64,000 nt of DNA from RGIG2041 sp045537695 (GCA_045537695.1 JAZSQB010000016.1:14897-78896); one strand, 5' to 3'; shown: positions 44,320 to 53,634, counted from the stretch's first letter. Made by a program: numbers and translations. Notes: generated from the sequence alone by a model not told the origin.

Positions 44320-45249
44320 TTATTTATCCTTTTTCAAAACTGTGCCAATAGAGGCGGAAAGTCCGGCAATGCCCTGCAGATCGGACGGAATAATCAGCTT
44401 GGTTGCCTGTCCGTCTGCCACCTTTTCCATCGTTTCCAACGAACGGATGGCAAGCACGCCCTCACCCGGCTGCGCTTCGTTAATCAAGCGAATACCCTCT
44501 GCCGTTGCCGTCTGAATTTTCAAAATGGCTTCCGCTTCACCTTCCGCACGGCGGATTTGCGCTTCTTTTTCAGCCTCCGCTTCTAAAATCGCGGCGGTTT
44601 TTCTTGCTTCTGCGGACAGAATCATGGATTCCTTCTCACCTTCAGCCACCAGAATGGTCGAGCGCTTCTCACCCTCTGCCTTCAAAATACTTTCACGACG
44701 TTCACGCTCTGCCTTCATCTGCTTTTCCATGGCATCCTGAATCGCCTTCGGCGGCATAATGTTTTTCAGCTCCACGCGGTTAATCTTAATGCCCCACGGG
44801 TCAGTTGCATCATCCAAAATCGCGCGCATCTTGGTATTGATGGTGTCTCGCGAGGTCAGTGTCTGGTCAAGCTCCAAATCACCAATAATGTTTCGAAGCG
44901 TCGTTGCCGTCAAATTCTCAATCGCAGACATTGGATGGTCTACGCCGTACGCATACATTTTCGGATCGGTAATCTGGAAATACACAACGGTGTCAATCTG
45001 CATCGTTACGTTATCCTTGGTAATTACCGGCTGCGGCGGGAAATCCACCACTTGCTCTTTTAAATTCACATTTTTGGCAATGCGTTCAATAAACGGCACC
45101 TTGATATGCAAGCCCACATTCCAGGTCGCCTTATACGCACCAAGGCGCTCTACAACGAACGCATGTGCCTGCGGCACAATTTTGATATTTGCCACAACCA
45201 CAATCAAAATAAACAAAAACAATGTAAAGACAAAACCTATACCTTCCAT
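44320..45249 (-). CDS. SPFH/Band 7 protein (QmcA/stomatin-like)
   Basis: This 309-residue protein has one N-terminal membrane helix (about 5-22), then the SPFH domain (about 25-190, VPQAHAFVVERLGAYKATWN, GVDHPMSAIENLTATTLRN) and a long coiled coil (about 190-270, repeats of AEGEK/EAEKEA). Members form rings in membrane microdomains and associate with NfeD proteins, and an nfeD-like gene lies directly upstream. RBS AAGGAGG. Confidence 0.9.
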   Translation of the reverse strand: MEGIGFVFTLFLFILIVVVANIKIVPQAHAFVVERLGAYKATWNVGLHIKVPFIERIAKNVNLKEQVVDFPPQPVITKDNVTMQIDTVVYFQITDPKMYAYGVDHPMSAIENLTATTLRNIIGDLELDQTLTSRDTINTKMRAILDDATDPWGIKINRVELKNIMPPKAIQDAMEKQMKAERERRESILKAEGEKRSTILVAEGEKESMILSAEARKTAAILEAEAEKEAQIRRAEGEAEAILKIQTATAEGIRLINEAQPGEGVLAIRSLETMEKVADGQATKLIIPSDLQGIAGLSASIGTVLKKDK

Positions 45250-45266
45250 AACAATACCTCCTTAAT

Positions 45267-45692
45267 TCACTTTTTCAGCTCTACACGAGCAGTTACGCCC
45301 CTGATTTCACGAATAGTAACCACACTGCCCTCTGCAATCGTTTCTGCACCAATTGCCCGCGCCTTCCACTCAAACCCATAGATAGACACACGACCGCTAT
45401 TTTTTAAATTGTCTATCGGCTCAATGACAATGGCATCCTGTCCGATAAATCGGTCCGCATTTGTTTTTTCCTCTTTGACCTTTAAAACCTTTTTCACCAG
45501 ACCTCTGGTAGAAAACAACAAAACAGCAGAAGCGATGATAAAGACAATCATCTGCACCGCAGCGCTTTCCACAAAAAAGGAAACCACCATAGAAACCACC
45601 GCTGCCGCACCAAACCAGATACATACCAATCCAGGTACCCCAGCTTCAATCACAAATAAAACAATCGCGGCTACCAACCAAAATAACTGCAT
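45267..45692 (-). CDS. NfeD-like membrane protein
   Basis: This 141-residue protein has three or four hydrophobic segments (about 3-60, including FVIEAGVPGLVCIWFGAAA) and a C-terminal OB-fold domain (about 85-140, GQDAIVIEPIDNLKNSGRVS). It is the short NfeD form without the protease. It ends 17 bp before the SPFH gene; the pair is a standard operon. Confidence 0.88.
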   Translation of the reverse strand: MQLFWLVAAIVLFVIEAGVPGLVCIWFGAAAVVSMVVSFFVESAAVQMIVFIIASAVLLFSTRGLVKKVLKVKEEKTNADRFIGQDAIVIEPIDNLKNSGRVSIYGFEWKARAIGAETIAEGSVVTIREIRGVTARVELKK

Positions 45693-45745
45693 ATTTCATC
45701 CCCCTTTCCATTTATAGTATACCACTTTTCAATGTTTAATGCAAG

Positions 45746-46000
45746 CTATTCCGCACAGACACCTACGAACGTTATCTTTGCCAACATATCCATACGCACA
45801 ATGTTATAGAACAAATACAGAAATGAGCCCTTCGGTCCGTCAATGATAGGAAAAGCTCCACTACCGTAGCCGGCAAGCCCTTTTTTGTTCGAAAATATCC
45901 GGCACACCCAACGGGCAGAATGCCCCTGTTTTACCTTGCATCCTCAAAATGCATCAAGCCAATATGGCGAAAATCCAAATCCAAATGCGGCGGCGCACCG
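45746..46000 (-). pseudogene. Possible decayed coding remnant
   Basis: In the 458-bp gap before pgi, two minus-strand frames read protein-like text: SYNDIGAPPHLDLDFRHIGL at about 46015-45955, then, shifted, GSGAFPIIDGPKGSFLYLFY ending at TAG 45746. No start, RBS or intact frame joins them. I do not recognise the family. Confidence 0.3.
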
Positions 46001-46061
46001 ATGTCGTTGTAGCTTTTCTGCAAATAACAGTGGAAAAACATTGCTTAGAGCGAATAAAGTC

Positions 46062-46090
46062 TTGCAAAACACATAAAAATATTGTACAAT
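46062..46090 (+). promoter_or_regulatory. Promoter of pgi
   Basis: TTGCAA (46062-46067), 17 bp, TACAAT (46085-46090). The -10 box lies in the first copy of a 27-bp tandem duplication. Confidence 0.65.
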
Positions 46091-46134
46091 GATATTGATG
46101 ATTTTTAATTGTACAATGATATTGATGATTTTTA
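46081..46134. repeat. Exact 27-bp tandem duplication in the pgi leader
   Basis: The unit beginning ATTGTACAATGATATTGATG occurs at 46081-46107 and 46108-46134 with no mismatch, immediately before the pgi ribosome site. Perfect identity implies a recent event. Confidence 0.9.
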
Positions 46135-46150
46135 AAGGAGGCAATCGTTT

Positions 46151-47503
46151 ATGCGCGCAATTTCTTTGGACTATCAAAAGGCGAAAAATTTCTTTTCGCA
46201 GGACGAAATTAATCACATGGCAGGCATGGTAAACTCCTGTCACGATATGCTACACGCAAAAAGCGGCGCCGGCAATGATTTTCTCGGCTGGTTAGACCTG
46301 CCGAAAAATTATGACAAGGCAGAATTTGAGCGAATCAAAAAAGCAGCCGAAAAAATCAAGCGTGATTCCGAGGTACTCATCGTTGTGGGGATCGGCGGTT
46401 CCTATCTCGGTGCAAGAGCCGTAATCGAGGCACTGCGTCACAGCTTTTACAACAGTGTTTCCCAGTCCATAAGAAAGGCACCGGAAATTTATTTTGCCGG
46501 CAACTCCATTTCTTCAACCTATCTGCTGGATTTAATTGATGTCATCGGTAACCGCGATTTCTCCATTAACATCATCTCTAAATCCGGTACAACGACCGAA
46601 CCGGCAGTTGCTTTCCGCGTACTCAAGGCGCTTTGCGAAAACAAGTACGGCAAAGAAGGCGCGAAGGCAAGAATATACGCCACAACCGACAAGGCGCGCG
46701 GTGCGCTCAAAAACCTCTGTGATGAAGAAGGCTATGAAACCTTCGTTATTCCGGACGACGTCGGCGGCAGATTCTCCGTGCTGACTGCGGTTGGTCTTTT
46801 ACCGATTGCCGTTTCCGGCGCAGATATTGACGCTTTAATGGCGGGCGCCAAAGCCGGTATGGACGAATACGCATGCCAGGATTTAGATAAAAATGACTGC
46901 TATCAGTATGCAGCCATCCGCAATCTGCTCTACAACAAGGGTAAGCACGTGGAAATGCTCGTAAACTACGAGCCGTGCCTGCACTTTATGAGCGAGTGGT
47001 TTAAGCAGCTTTACGGTGAAAGCGAAGGTAAGGACCAAAAGGGTATTTTCCCTGCAGCAGCCGATTTTTCAACAGACCTGCACTCGATGGGTCAGTATGT
47101 ACAAGACGGTAGACGCATTCTGTTTGAAACCGTAATGAATGTACAGAAGCCGCGCCGTGACTTTGCATTAAAAGCAGATGACAAAAACGTGGACGGCTTA
47201 AACTTCCTGGCAGGCAAGACTATGGACTTTGTAAACCAAAAGGCATTTGAAGGTACTGTTCTTGCACATACCGACGGCGGTGTGCCGACAATAATTATCA
47301 ACATTGAAGCACTCACAGAATTTAATTTAGGTAAGCTCATTTACTTCTTCGAAAAGGCTTGTGCTATTTCCGGTTATCTCTTAGGCGTAAATCCGTTTAA
47401 CCAGCCGGGCGTGGAAGCGTACAAGAAGAATATGTTCGCTCTACTCGGCAAACCGGGTTTTGAAGCACAGAAAGAGGCACTTGAAGAGCGTCTCGCTGAC
47501 TGA
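46151..47503 (+). CDS. pgi: Glucose-6-phosphate isomerase
   Basis: This 450-residue protein is the length of the bacterial short PGI form. SIS domain signatures: [18 protein letters not shown] (near 76-94), [16 protein letters not shown] (near 140), the catalytic Glu region [12 protein letters not shown] and the C-terminal [16 protein letters not shown]. It interconverts glucose-6-P and fructose-6-P. AAAGGAGG 8 bp upstream. Plus strand and monocistronic by appearance. Confidence 0.95.
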   Translation: MRAISLDYQKAKNFFSQDEINHMAGMVNSCHDMLHAKSGAGNDFLGWLDLPKNYDKAEFERIKKAAEKIKRDSEVLIVVGIGGSYLGARAVIEALRHSFYNSVSQSIRKAPEIYFAGNSISSTYLLDLIDVIGNRDFSINIISKSGTTTEPAVAFRVLKALCENKYGKEGAKARIYATTDKARGALKNLCDEEGYETFVIPDDVGGRFSVLTAVGLLPIAVSGADIDALMAGAKAGMDEYACQDLDKNDCYQYAAIRNLLYNKGKHVEMLVNYEPCLHFMSEWFKQLYGESEGKDQKGIFPAAADFSTDLHSMGQYVQDGRRILFETVMNVQKPRRDFALKADDKNVDGLNFLAGKTMDFVNQKAFEGTVLAHTDGGVPTIIINIEALTEFNLGKLIYFFEKACAISGYLLGVNPFNQPGVEAYKKNMFALLGKPGFEAQKEALEERLAD

Positions 47504-47625
47504 TTTTTCTAAAAAATGGAAGTATCCGCCAAAAGTTTTTATTTTTGAAAAGATTTACTTGCACTTTTCACCAAAATATAGTATGCTATAGGTAAGTCAA
47601 AAATAAATCAAGGAGGCTTGATACT

Positions 47626-48036
47626 ATGATAAAAGTTTTAATTGGCAAAAAGGGTACCGGTAAGACAAAAACATTGATTGCCAGTGTGACGGGTGCAGCA
47701 GCAAACGCGCAGGGAGATTTGGTGTTTATCAGCTCGGATACGAAGCGCCATATGTACGATATCCCGCACAAGGTTAGAATGGTGGACACATCTGCTTTCG
47801 TATTGAAAGTATATGACGAATTTTACGGATTTATATGCGGTCTTATTTCCAATAACTTTGACATTTCTAATATGTACATCGACAGTATGTATAAAATTGT
47901 TGAAGATCAGGAAGCCGGCCTTGAAAAGTTTTTTGAGGATATAGCAGCGCTGTCTGAAAAGTACAACATTGACTTTATGTTTACAATGAGTATGGATGAA
48001 GCAGACGCACCTGAATTCTTAAAAAAATACTTATAA
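47626..48036 (+). CDS. Small P-loop ATP-binding protein
   Basis: This 136-residue protein starts MIKVLIGKKGTGKTKTLI, a clear Walker A motif (GKKGTGKT, residues 7-14). No strong Walker B; FMFTMSMDEAD near 123-133 might serve. It resembles short conserved clostridial proteins annotated as ATP-binding or PilT-like. Function unknown. RBS AAGGAGG; a terminator follows, so it is transcribed alone. Confidence 0.65.
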   Translation: MIKVLIGKKGTGKTKTLIASVTGAAANAQGDLVFISSDTKRHMYDIPHKVRMVDTSAFVLKVYDEFYGFICGLISNNFDISNMYIDSMYKIVEDQEAGLEKFFEDIAALSEKYNIDFMFTMSMDEADAPEFLKKYL

Positions 48037-48055
48037 TTAAACTCAAAAACATCAT

Positions 48056-48082
48056 AAACGAGAGCGCTAGTCGCTCTCGTTT
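48056..48082 (+). terminator. Terminator after the P-loop gene
   Basis: AAACGAGAGCG (48056-48066) and CGCTCTCGTTT (48072-48082) pair across 5 nt; a short T-run follows. Confidence 0.75.
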
Positions 48083-48109
48083 ACTATCGGATATAAGGAG
48101 TATAGTTTT

Positions 48110-49612
48110 ATGCAGTATCAAAGCACAAGAGATAAATCCATCAACGTTTCTGCCGCCGAAGCAATCAAAACCGGTCTTTCCAAAGAGGGCGGTTTGTTTG
48201 TGCCAAAGGAATTTCCGCAGATTCCGGTTTCGCAGCTGCGTGCGTTCCCAAAAATGAGCTACAACGAACGTGCCATTGCGGTACTGTCGAATTTTTTAAC
48301 AGATTTTTCCGATGAAGAAATTGCGCAGTGCGTTAATGCAGCCTATACCAAAGAAAAATTCGAAACCGACACCATTGCACCGGTTTACAAATTAAACGAT
48401 ACACACTACTTTTTGGAGCTTTGGCACGGTCCGACCTGTGCGTTTAAGGATATGGCACTGCAAATCCTGCCGCACCTTTTGACCAAGTCCATTGCCAAAT
48501 GTGGGACAAAAGAAGAATGTGTCATTCTCGTTGCAACCTCCGGCGATACCGGCAAGGCAGCATTGGAAGGCTTTAAGGATGTGCGTGGCACACGCATTTT
48601 TGTATTCTATCCGGATAAGGGCGTCAGCGAAATTCAGAAGCTGCAAATGATTACACAGGAGGGCAACAATGTCGGCGTTGCAGCTGTGGAAGGTAATTTT
48701 GACGATGCACAAACCGGCGTAAAAGTCATCTTTACGGACGAAGACTACAAAGCCATCTTAAAAGCAAACGGCTTTGCCCTCTCCAGTGCAAACTCCATTA
48801 ACTGGGGTCGTCTTGTGCCGCAGATTGTATACTATTTCTCCGCATATGCAGATTTAGTAAAAAACAAAGAAATCGAGTTTGGCGACAAAATCAACTTTGC
48901 AGTACCGACCGGTAATTTTGGTAACATCTTAGCCGGCTACTATGCAATGAAGATGGGTCTGCCGGTAAACAAATTCATTTGCGCATCCAATGAAAACAAC
49001 GTATTGACCGAGTTTATCAACACCGGTGTATATGACAGAAACCGCAAATTCCACACAACGATTTCTCCGTCGATGGACATTTTGGTGTCCAGTAACTTAG
49101 AGCGTTTGCTCTTTGATATCACCGGCACAGATGACCAAAAGGTTGCAGGCTATATGGCAGCTTTGATGCGCGACGGTAAGTACGAAGTTTCTGCCGCTGA
49201 CAAAGAAAAAATTCAGTCCCTGTTTTATGCAGCTTCCTGCGATGATGAAGAAACCAAGAAGACCATTGCCAAAGTAAATACAGAATATGCTTATGTTATG
49301 GATACTCATACCGCTGTAGCGAAAAATGTATGTGACCAATATATGCAGGAAACCGGCGATATGACAAAAACGGTCATTGCTTCGACAGCGAGTCCGTTTA
49401 AGTTCAACCAAAGCGTTTTAATCGCATTGAAAGGACTTACAAGCGTTGCGGGCAAGGATGAGTTTGCACTGTTAGATGCACTCTCCGAAGCAAGTGATAT
49501 GCCGATTCCTGCATCGCTGTCCGCGCTCAAGTCCAAGCCGAAGCTATTTAATCTCAAATGCGAGAAAACCCAGCTCAAGCAGGTTGTCAGCGAGTTTTTA
49601 CAGGTAGAATAA
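48110..49612 (+). CDS. thrC: Threonine synthase
   Basis: This 500-residue PLP enzyme has the Lys motif GPTCAFKDMALQIL (K113), the phosphate-binding stretch ATSGDTGKAALEGF and NSINWGRLVPQIVYYFSAY. The N-terminal insert (STRDKSINVSAAEAIKTGLS) is typical of the longer bacterial form. It converts O-phosphohomoserine to threonine. RBS AAGGAG. No thrB or hom is adjacent. Confidence 0.95.
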   Translation: MQYQSTRDKSINVSAAEAIKTGLSKEGGLFVPKEFPQIPVSQLRAFPKMSYNERAIAVLSNFLTDFSDEEIAQCVNAAYTKEKFETDTIAPVYKLNDTHYFLELWHGPTCAFKDMALQILPHLLTKSIAKCGTKEECVILVATSGDTGKAALEGFKDVRGTRIFVFYPDKGVSEIQKLQMITQEGNNVGVAAVEGNFDDAQTGVKVIFTDEDYKAILKANGFALSSANSINWGRLVPQIVYYFSAYADLVKNKEIEFGDKINFAVPTGNFGNILAGYYAMKMGLPVNKFICASNENNVLTEFINTGVYDRNRKFHTTISPSMDILVSSNLERLLFDITGTDDQKVAGYMAALMRDGKYEVSAADKEKIQSLFYAASCDDEETKKTIAKVNTEYAYVMDTHTAVAKNVCDQYMQETGDMTKTVIASTASPFKFNQSVLIALKGLTSVAGKDEFALLDALSEASDMPIPASLSALKSKPKLFNLKCEKTQLKQVVSEFLQVE

Positions 49613-49648
49613 TAAATATAAGCCAAAAGCGGAAAACGCATTGTGAAG

Positions 49649-49695
49649 CGACCCCCAAAAGTCAGACCAAAAATCTAACTTTTGGGGGTCTCTTT
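49649..49695 (+). terminator. IS-end-like inverted repeat acting as thrC terminator
   Basis: GACCCCCAAAAGT and its complement ACTTTTGGGGGTC flank a short A-rich loop, then TCTTT. The arms resemble IS3/IS150 end sequence (GACCCCCAAAAGTTAGAC) joined head to head. Confidence 0.75.
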
Positions 49696-49735
49696 AATAC
49701 TTACCAGTATTTTCTTAATCCCTATCCCTTCAAAA

Positions 49736-50056
49736 TTATGCACAAAGCGCATGCAACATTTCCTCTAATTCTGCTGCAGAGCTAAGTCCTGAAAAAAGCT
49801 TAACCAAGGCACCGTCCTTAAAAAACACAAAGGTTGGCACCGTTGTAATTTTAAATTCTTCTGCAAGCGCCATACATTCGTCTACATCAATTTTGCCGAC
49901 AATTGCCTCACCCTCAAAAATCTGCGCAATCTCATCCACAATCGGGCTCATCATTTTACACGGACCGCACCATGTTGCAAAAAAATCCGCCAATACCGGC
50001 TTGCCGGATGCCACTGCCGCCTGAAAGCTTTCTTTATCAAAATGTACTGTTGCCAT
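49736..50056 (-). CDS. trxA: Thioredoxin
   Basis: This 106-residue classic thioredoxin fold has active site W29-C-G-P-C33 and the cis-proline segment TTVPTFVFFKDG near 73-84. It reduces protein disulfides. RBS GCAGGAGG. No reductase gene adjacent. Confidence 0.94.
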   Translation of the reverse strand: MATVHFDKESFQAAVASGKPVLADFFATWCGPCKMMSPIVDEIAQIFEGEAIVGKIDVDECMALAEEFKITTVPTFVFFKDGALVKLFSGLSSAAELEEMLHALCA

Positions 50057-50157
50057 ATTTTTACCTCCTGCATGTATTTCCCACGTTTACTTTATATTGT
50101 TTCGCTGTATATTGTCAATAGTCTGCACAAAACCTTCAAAAATCATGCGCAGCTATT

Positions 50158-50781
50158 TTACAAATCCAGATAATCCTGCTCTGTTGCGCCACAAACAGCG
50201 CGCCCGTTTGACGCTTCGCACATCGCCTTTAAAAAGGCATCTGTTTCATCTGTTTTGGTATACACATACATCTGCGCCTTATCTGTATAGGCAATCTCCT
50301 TAATCGTGTGTCCACGCTGTTCCGCTTCATAGCGCAATTTGCCCAACAGCGTATAATCACACGAAACCTCCACCACATCACAAAGCACACGTGTAATGAT
50401 GCCACCGGCATCCACCCCAAGCTTTGCGCTCGCACCGTACGCGCGGACAAGTCCGCCGCCGCCAAGCAAAATACCACCGAAATAACGCGTTACCACAACG
50501 CAAAGATTCGTCAGATTTTCCTTGCGCAGCACATCCAGCACCGGAATACCCGCTGTGCCGGACGGCTCGCCGTCATCACTGTAACGGCAGATGTTATTTT
50601 CATCAATAATATACGCGTACACATTGTGCGTTGCGTCATAATACTCGCTGCGCAGCGCATTGATAAAGGCAAGTGCCTCCTGCTCTGTCTGCACAGGCAA
50701 AACGTGTGCTATAAAACGGGAGCGTCTTTCAATCATTTCCGCACTTGCGCGTGCACGAATGGTTCTGTACTCAGTTTTCAT
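50158..50781 (-). CDS. YigZ/IMPACT family protein
   Basis: This 207-residue protein has an N-terminal IMPACT domain (RSRFIAHVLPVQTEQEALAF, DDGEPSGTAGIPVLDVLR, VTRYFGGILLGGGGLVRAY) and a C-terminal DUF1949-like alpha/beta domain. It is linked in other organisms to ribosome-associated stress control, but bacterial function is uncertain. RBS AGGAG; downstream of hflX by 10 bp, so an operon. Confidence 0.9.
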   Translation of the reverse strand: MKTEYRTIRARASAEMIERRSRFIAHVLPVQTEQEALAFINALRSEYYDATHNVYAYIIDENNICRYSDDGEPSGTAGIPVLDVLRKENLTNLCVVVTRYFGGILLGGGGLVRAYGASAKLGVDAGGIITRVLCDVVEVSCDYTLLGKLRYEAEQRGHTIKEIAYTDKAQMYVYTKTDETDAFLKAMCEASNGRAVCGATEQDYLDL

Positions 50782-50791
50782 TCGCCTACTC

Positions 50792-52066
50792 CTAATCCCT
50801 TACAACATAATTTCTAAGCTTCGCATAGCAAATCTCATCGACCAACGCTTCGATGCGCGTTCCGGTTTCCGTATATTCCTCGGAAAGCACCATTTGATCC
50901 GCATGCAGCACCGGCAAAAGTGTGCCCTCGCTATACGGAATTAAAAATACCGCCTTTTGCTTTTTCCCAGGCACAATGTCTTCCAATGCCGATCTGAATG
51001 CTTCCATACCAGCGTGCGTTCTGGCACTGATGCAGACTGTTTTGTCTGCCCCTTCAACCTGCATCGGCAAACCTTCCGGTTCTGCACATAAATCCATTTT
51101 ATTTAACACGGCCAGTGTCGGTTTTCCGGTTGCCTTTAGCTCTGTTAAAATCATGTTGACAACTTCAATATGCCGTCGAAATTCCGTATTCGATGCATCA
51201 ATCACATGAATGAGCACATCTGCAAGCGCAGCCTCTTCCAACGTCGATTTAAATGCTTTGACCAGATGATGTGGCAATTTGCGGATAAAACCGACCGTAT
51301 CCACCATCAAAAGCTCACGATTATCCGACAGCGTCAGATTACGCTGCGTCGGGTCAAGTGTTGCAAACAATTTATTTTCAGCCAACACATCTGCATCGGT
51401 CAGTAAGTTCAGCAGCGTCGATTTACCCGCATTCGTATAACCGACAATTGCCGCCACCGTCTGTCCTTCCTTCTTTCTGCGGCTGCGCAAGAGATCACGG
51501 TGTTTCTGGATTTCGCGCAGCTCCTCCGTCAGGGATTCTATTCTGCGTCGAATATGACGACGGTCTGTTTCCAGTTTTGTTTCACCCGGTCCACGCGTAC
51601 CAATACCGCCGCCAAGACGGGAAAGCGCACTTCCCATACCGGTCAGACGCGGTAGCATATATTTCAGCTGCGCAAGCTCTACCTGAATTTTACCTTCCTT
51701 TGTTTTGGCACGCGCCGCAAAAATATCCAAAATCAGTGCCGTACGGTCTAAGACCTTCAGCCCGGTCACATCCGTAATATTTCTAACCTGCACCGGCGAA
51801 AGTTCATCATCAAAAATAACCGTCTCTGCCTGCAATTCCGCTGCGGCATTTTTCAGCTCCTCGAGCTTTCCCTCGCCCAGATAAGCCGCATTATCCGGTG
51901 AAGGACGGTTTTGTACCAATACACCAGCAACCTCTGCCCCTGCCGTATCGGCAAGCTCCTCCAATTCAGCTATGGATTCTTCTGTTGTATCGGACAGTAC
52001 ATCCAGACTTCCTGTATGCACGCCCGCTAAAATAACCCGTTCTTTTCTTTCTTCATTTACAAACAT
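50792..52066 (-). CDS. hflX: HflX ribosome-associated GTPase
   Basis: About 424 residues from ATG 52066 (AGGTGA upstream); a longer frame runs into leader. N-terminal HflX domain (about 10-160, with QNRPSPDNAAYLGEGKLEEL), the middle helix with SRLGGGIGTRGPGETKLE, then the G domain: VGYTNAGKST (G1), VDTVGFIRKLPHHL (G3), NKMD (G4). HflX splits stalled or heat-damaged 70S ribosomes. Confidence 0.94.
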   Translation of the reverse strand: MFVNEERKERVILAGVHTGSLDVLSDTTEESIAELEELADTAGAEVAGVLVQNRPSPDNAAYLGEGKLEELKNAAAELQAETVIFDDELSPVQVRNITDVTGLKVLDRTALILDIFAARAKTKEGKIQVELAQLKYMLPRLTGMGSALSRLGGGIGTRGPGETKLETDRRHIRRRIESLTEELREIQKHRDLLRSRRKKEGQTVAAIVGYTNAGKSTLLNLLTDADVLAENKLFATLDPTQRNLTLSDNRELLMVDTVGFIRKLPHHLVKAFKSTLEEAALADVLIHVIDASNTEFRRHIEVVNMILTELKATGKPTLAVLNKMDLCAEPEGLPMQVEGADKTVCISARTHAGMEAFRSALEDIVPGKKQKAVFLIPYSEGTLLPVLHADQMVLSEEYTETGTRIEALVDEICYAKLRNYVVRD

Positions 52067-52276
52067 ACAATCACCTACGCTGTAAATTAAAATTATTGTA
52101 CCATAAGTAAAAATGCTTGCTTGCAAGGGCATTTTTACGCAGCCGTCAATATTGCAGGATGTACATAGTACATCGGCGACGCAGTCGCAAAGACTTGCTA
52201 TGTAAGGCTTACCGCATATATTATACCATATTTTTTAAAAGAAACATATACTTTTGTGAAAAAATTTAAAAAAAGC

Positions 52277-52304
52277 TTGCAAAAACAGAAAAATGTGGTA
52301 TACT
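52277..52304 (+). promoter_or_regulatory. Promoter of secG
   Basis: TTGCAA (52277-52282), 16 bp, TATACT (52299-52304). Upstream, 52067-52270 holds no gene. Confidence 0.65.
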
Positions 52305-52359
52305 TATTAAGTATCATATTGCAAAAATAGATTTTAATGTATTTTAGGAGGGACTTCGA

Positions 52360-52605
52360 ATGGAAATCGCTAAGAATATAGTTATGGTACTTCACATTAT
52401 CGCTTCTCTCGTTTTAATCGTAGTTGTGCTGCTGCAGTCCGGTAAATCTGCAGGTCTGTCCGGCTCGATTGCAGGTGGCGCAGAGACATTTTTTGGTAAG
52501 AACAAAGGCAGAACAATTGATGCAATCCTCGGTAAGTGGACCGCTGTATTTGCAATTTTGTTTCTCGCTACAAGCATTGCTCTTTCCATCATCGTTATGC
52601 ACTAA
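52360..52605 (+). CDS. secG: SecG preprotein translocase subunit, tail-truncated
   Basis: This 81-residue protein has two membrane helices (about 5-25 and 60-80), with LLQSGKSAGLSGSIAGGAET between them, the SecG signature. SecG assists SecYEG protein export. After the TAA the same frame stays open as AATEAPAETPVAEQFK then TGA, an Ala/Pro/Glu tail as in other clostridial SecG. The stop therefore looks like a recent truncation that leaves the functional core intact. RBS GGAGGG. Confidence 0.9.
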   Translation: MEIAKNIVMVLHIIASLVLIVVVLLQSGKSAGLSGSIAGGAETFFGKNKGRTIDAILGKWTAVFAILFLATSIALSIIVMH

Positions 52606-52659
52606 GCTGCAACAGAAGCTCCGGCCGAAACACCGGTAGCCGAACAATTTAAATGAACA

Positions 52660-52695
52660 CCAAAAAGCGTCGTGAGAAATCACGTCGCTTTTTCA
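52660..52695 (+). terminator. Terminator after secG
   Basis: AAAAAGCG-T-CGTGA / TCACG-T-CGCTTTTT hairpin with GAAA loop. Confidence 0.75.
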
Positions 52696-52752
52696 CGCTT
52701 TTTCGCAAACAAACATAAAATATAGTAAATTTGGTGCGAAGGAGGTGGAAAT

Positions 52753-53019
52753 ATGTATATTTCTGACAGCGAAACAACCTACACACGCGAAGAAACCTGC
52801 GGTTGCGGTAGAAGTCCCATTGGCTGTAGCTGCGGCTACACAATTGTTTTGATTCTGCTTGCAGCACTCTTCGCAGTAGCGCTCGGTCTCGTTTTCGGCA
52901 TTGTATATGCTGAAACACTGTTTACATCCCTGTCTGTTATCATAGCGGCGGTTGTATTATTTGCGCTCTTGCTGATTGTATTCCTCTTGCTGCGCAACTG
53001 TTTCCGCCGGCGCTGCTAA
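52753..53019 (+). CDS. Small Cys-rich membrane protein
   Basis: 88 residues. The N-terminus carries a Cys cluster (ETCGCGRSPIGCSCGY: C at about 16, 18, 25, 27), then two long membrane helices (about 30-55 and 60-80) and a basic Cys-containing end (RNCFRRRC). AAGGAGGTGG is 5 bp before the ATG. No family recognised; the Cys set could bind metal or a cofactor. A terminator follows at once. Confidence 0.65.
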   Translation: MYISDSETTYTREETCGCGRSPIGCSCGYTIVLILLAALFAVALGLVFGIVYAETLFTSLSVIIAAVVLFALLLIVFLLLRNCFRRRC

Positions 53020-53041
53020 TGCAGTAACTACAAAAGAAACA

Positions 53042-53076
53042 AGAGCCATCCGCATTTTTCCGCGGATGGCTTTTAC
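53042..53076 (+). terminator. Terminator after the Cys-rich membrane protein gene
   Basis: AGCCATCCGC and GCGGATGGCT pair across an 8-nt loop, then TTTT. Confidence 0.8.
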
Positions 53077-53091
53077 TTTAGGTTCTCTGCA

Positions 53092-53634
53092 TTAACCTTC
53101 CATATGTCTTGCAAAAAATCCGGCAGCTGCCTGTGCAAGCTTCTCCTCTGCCGCATTGGCAACGGCCTTTTCATCCGAAAAGAATACCACGCTCCCAATT
53201 GCATCCCCTTCTGCAATAATCGGCCATACAACACACGCACAGTACTTCTCATTGCCATCCACCAACGGGACTACTTTTGCAGTGCCGACTTCCTTAGTAT
53301 AGCTTGTCTTGCTGCTCATCAAACGTTCCAACTCCATGCTGACCGGTTTTTCCAAAAACTCACGCTTGGATGCGCCGCTGACCGCAATAATAGTATCACG
53401 GTCCGTAATGCAGGCCGGCATATTGCTGGTTTTGGCAAGAGACTCTGCATACTGCACCGCAAACTCCCCAAGCTCGCCAATCGGCGAGTATTTTTTGAAG
53501 ATTACCTCTCCGTCGCGGTTGGTAAAAATCTCCAGAGGGTCGCCCTCACGAATACGCATTGTTCTGCGAATTTCCTTTGGAATGACCACCCTGCCCAAAT
53601 CATCTATTCTTCTTACAATTCCTGTTGCCTTCAT
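53092..53634 (-). CDS. spoVT: Stage V sporulation protein T
   Basis: This 180-residue protein has an N-terminal AbrB/SpoVT DNA-binding domain (MKATGIVRRIDDLGRVVIPKE..., about 1-50) and a C-terminal GAF-like domain (about 60-178). SpoVT tunes forespore sigma-G genes in spore formers but also occurs in non-sporulating Clostridia. RBS AAGGAG. It lies alone between an opposing gene and the MFS gene. Confidence 0.92.
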   Translation of the reverse strand: MKATGIVRRIDDLGRVVIPKEIRRTMRIREGDPLEIFTNRDGEVIFKKYSPIGELGEFAVQYAESLAKTSNMPACITDRDTIIAVSGASKREFLEKPVSMELERLMSSKTSYTKEVGTAKVVPLVDGNEKYCACVVWPIIAEGDAIGSVVFFSDEKAVANAAEEKLAQAAAGFFARHMEG

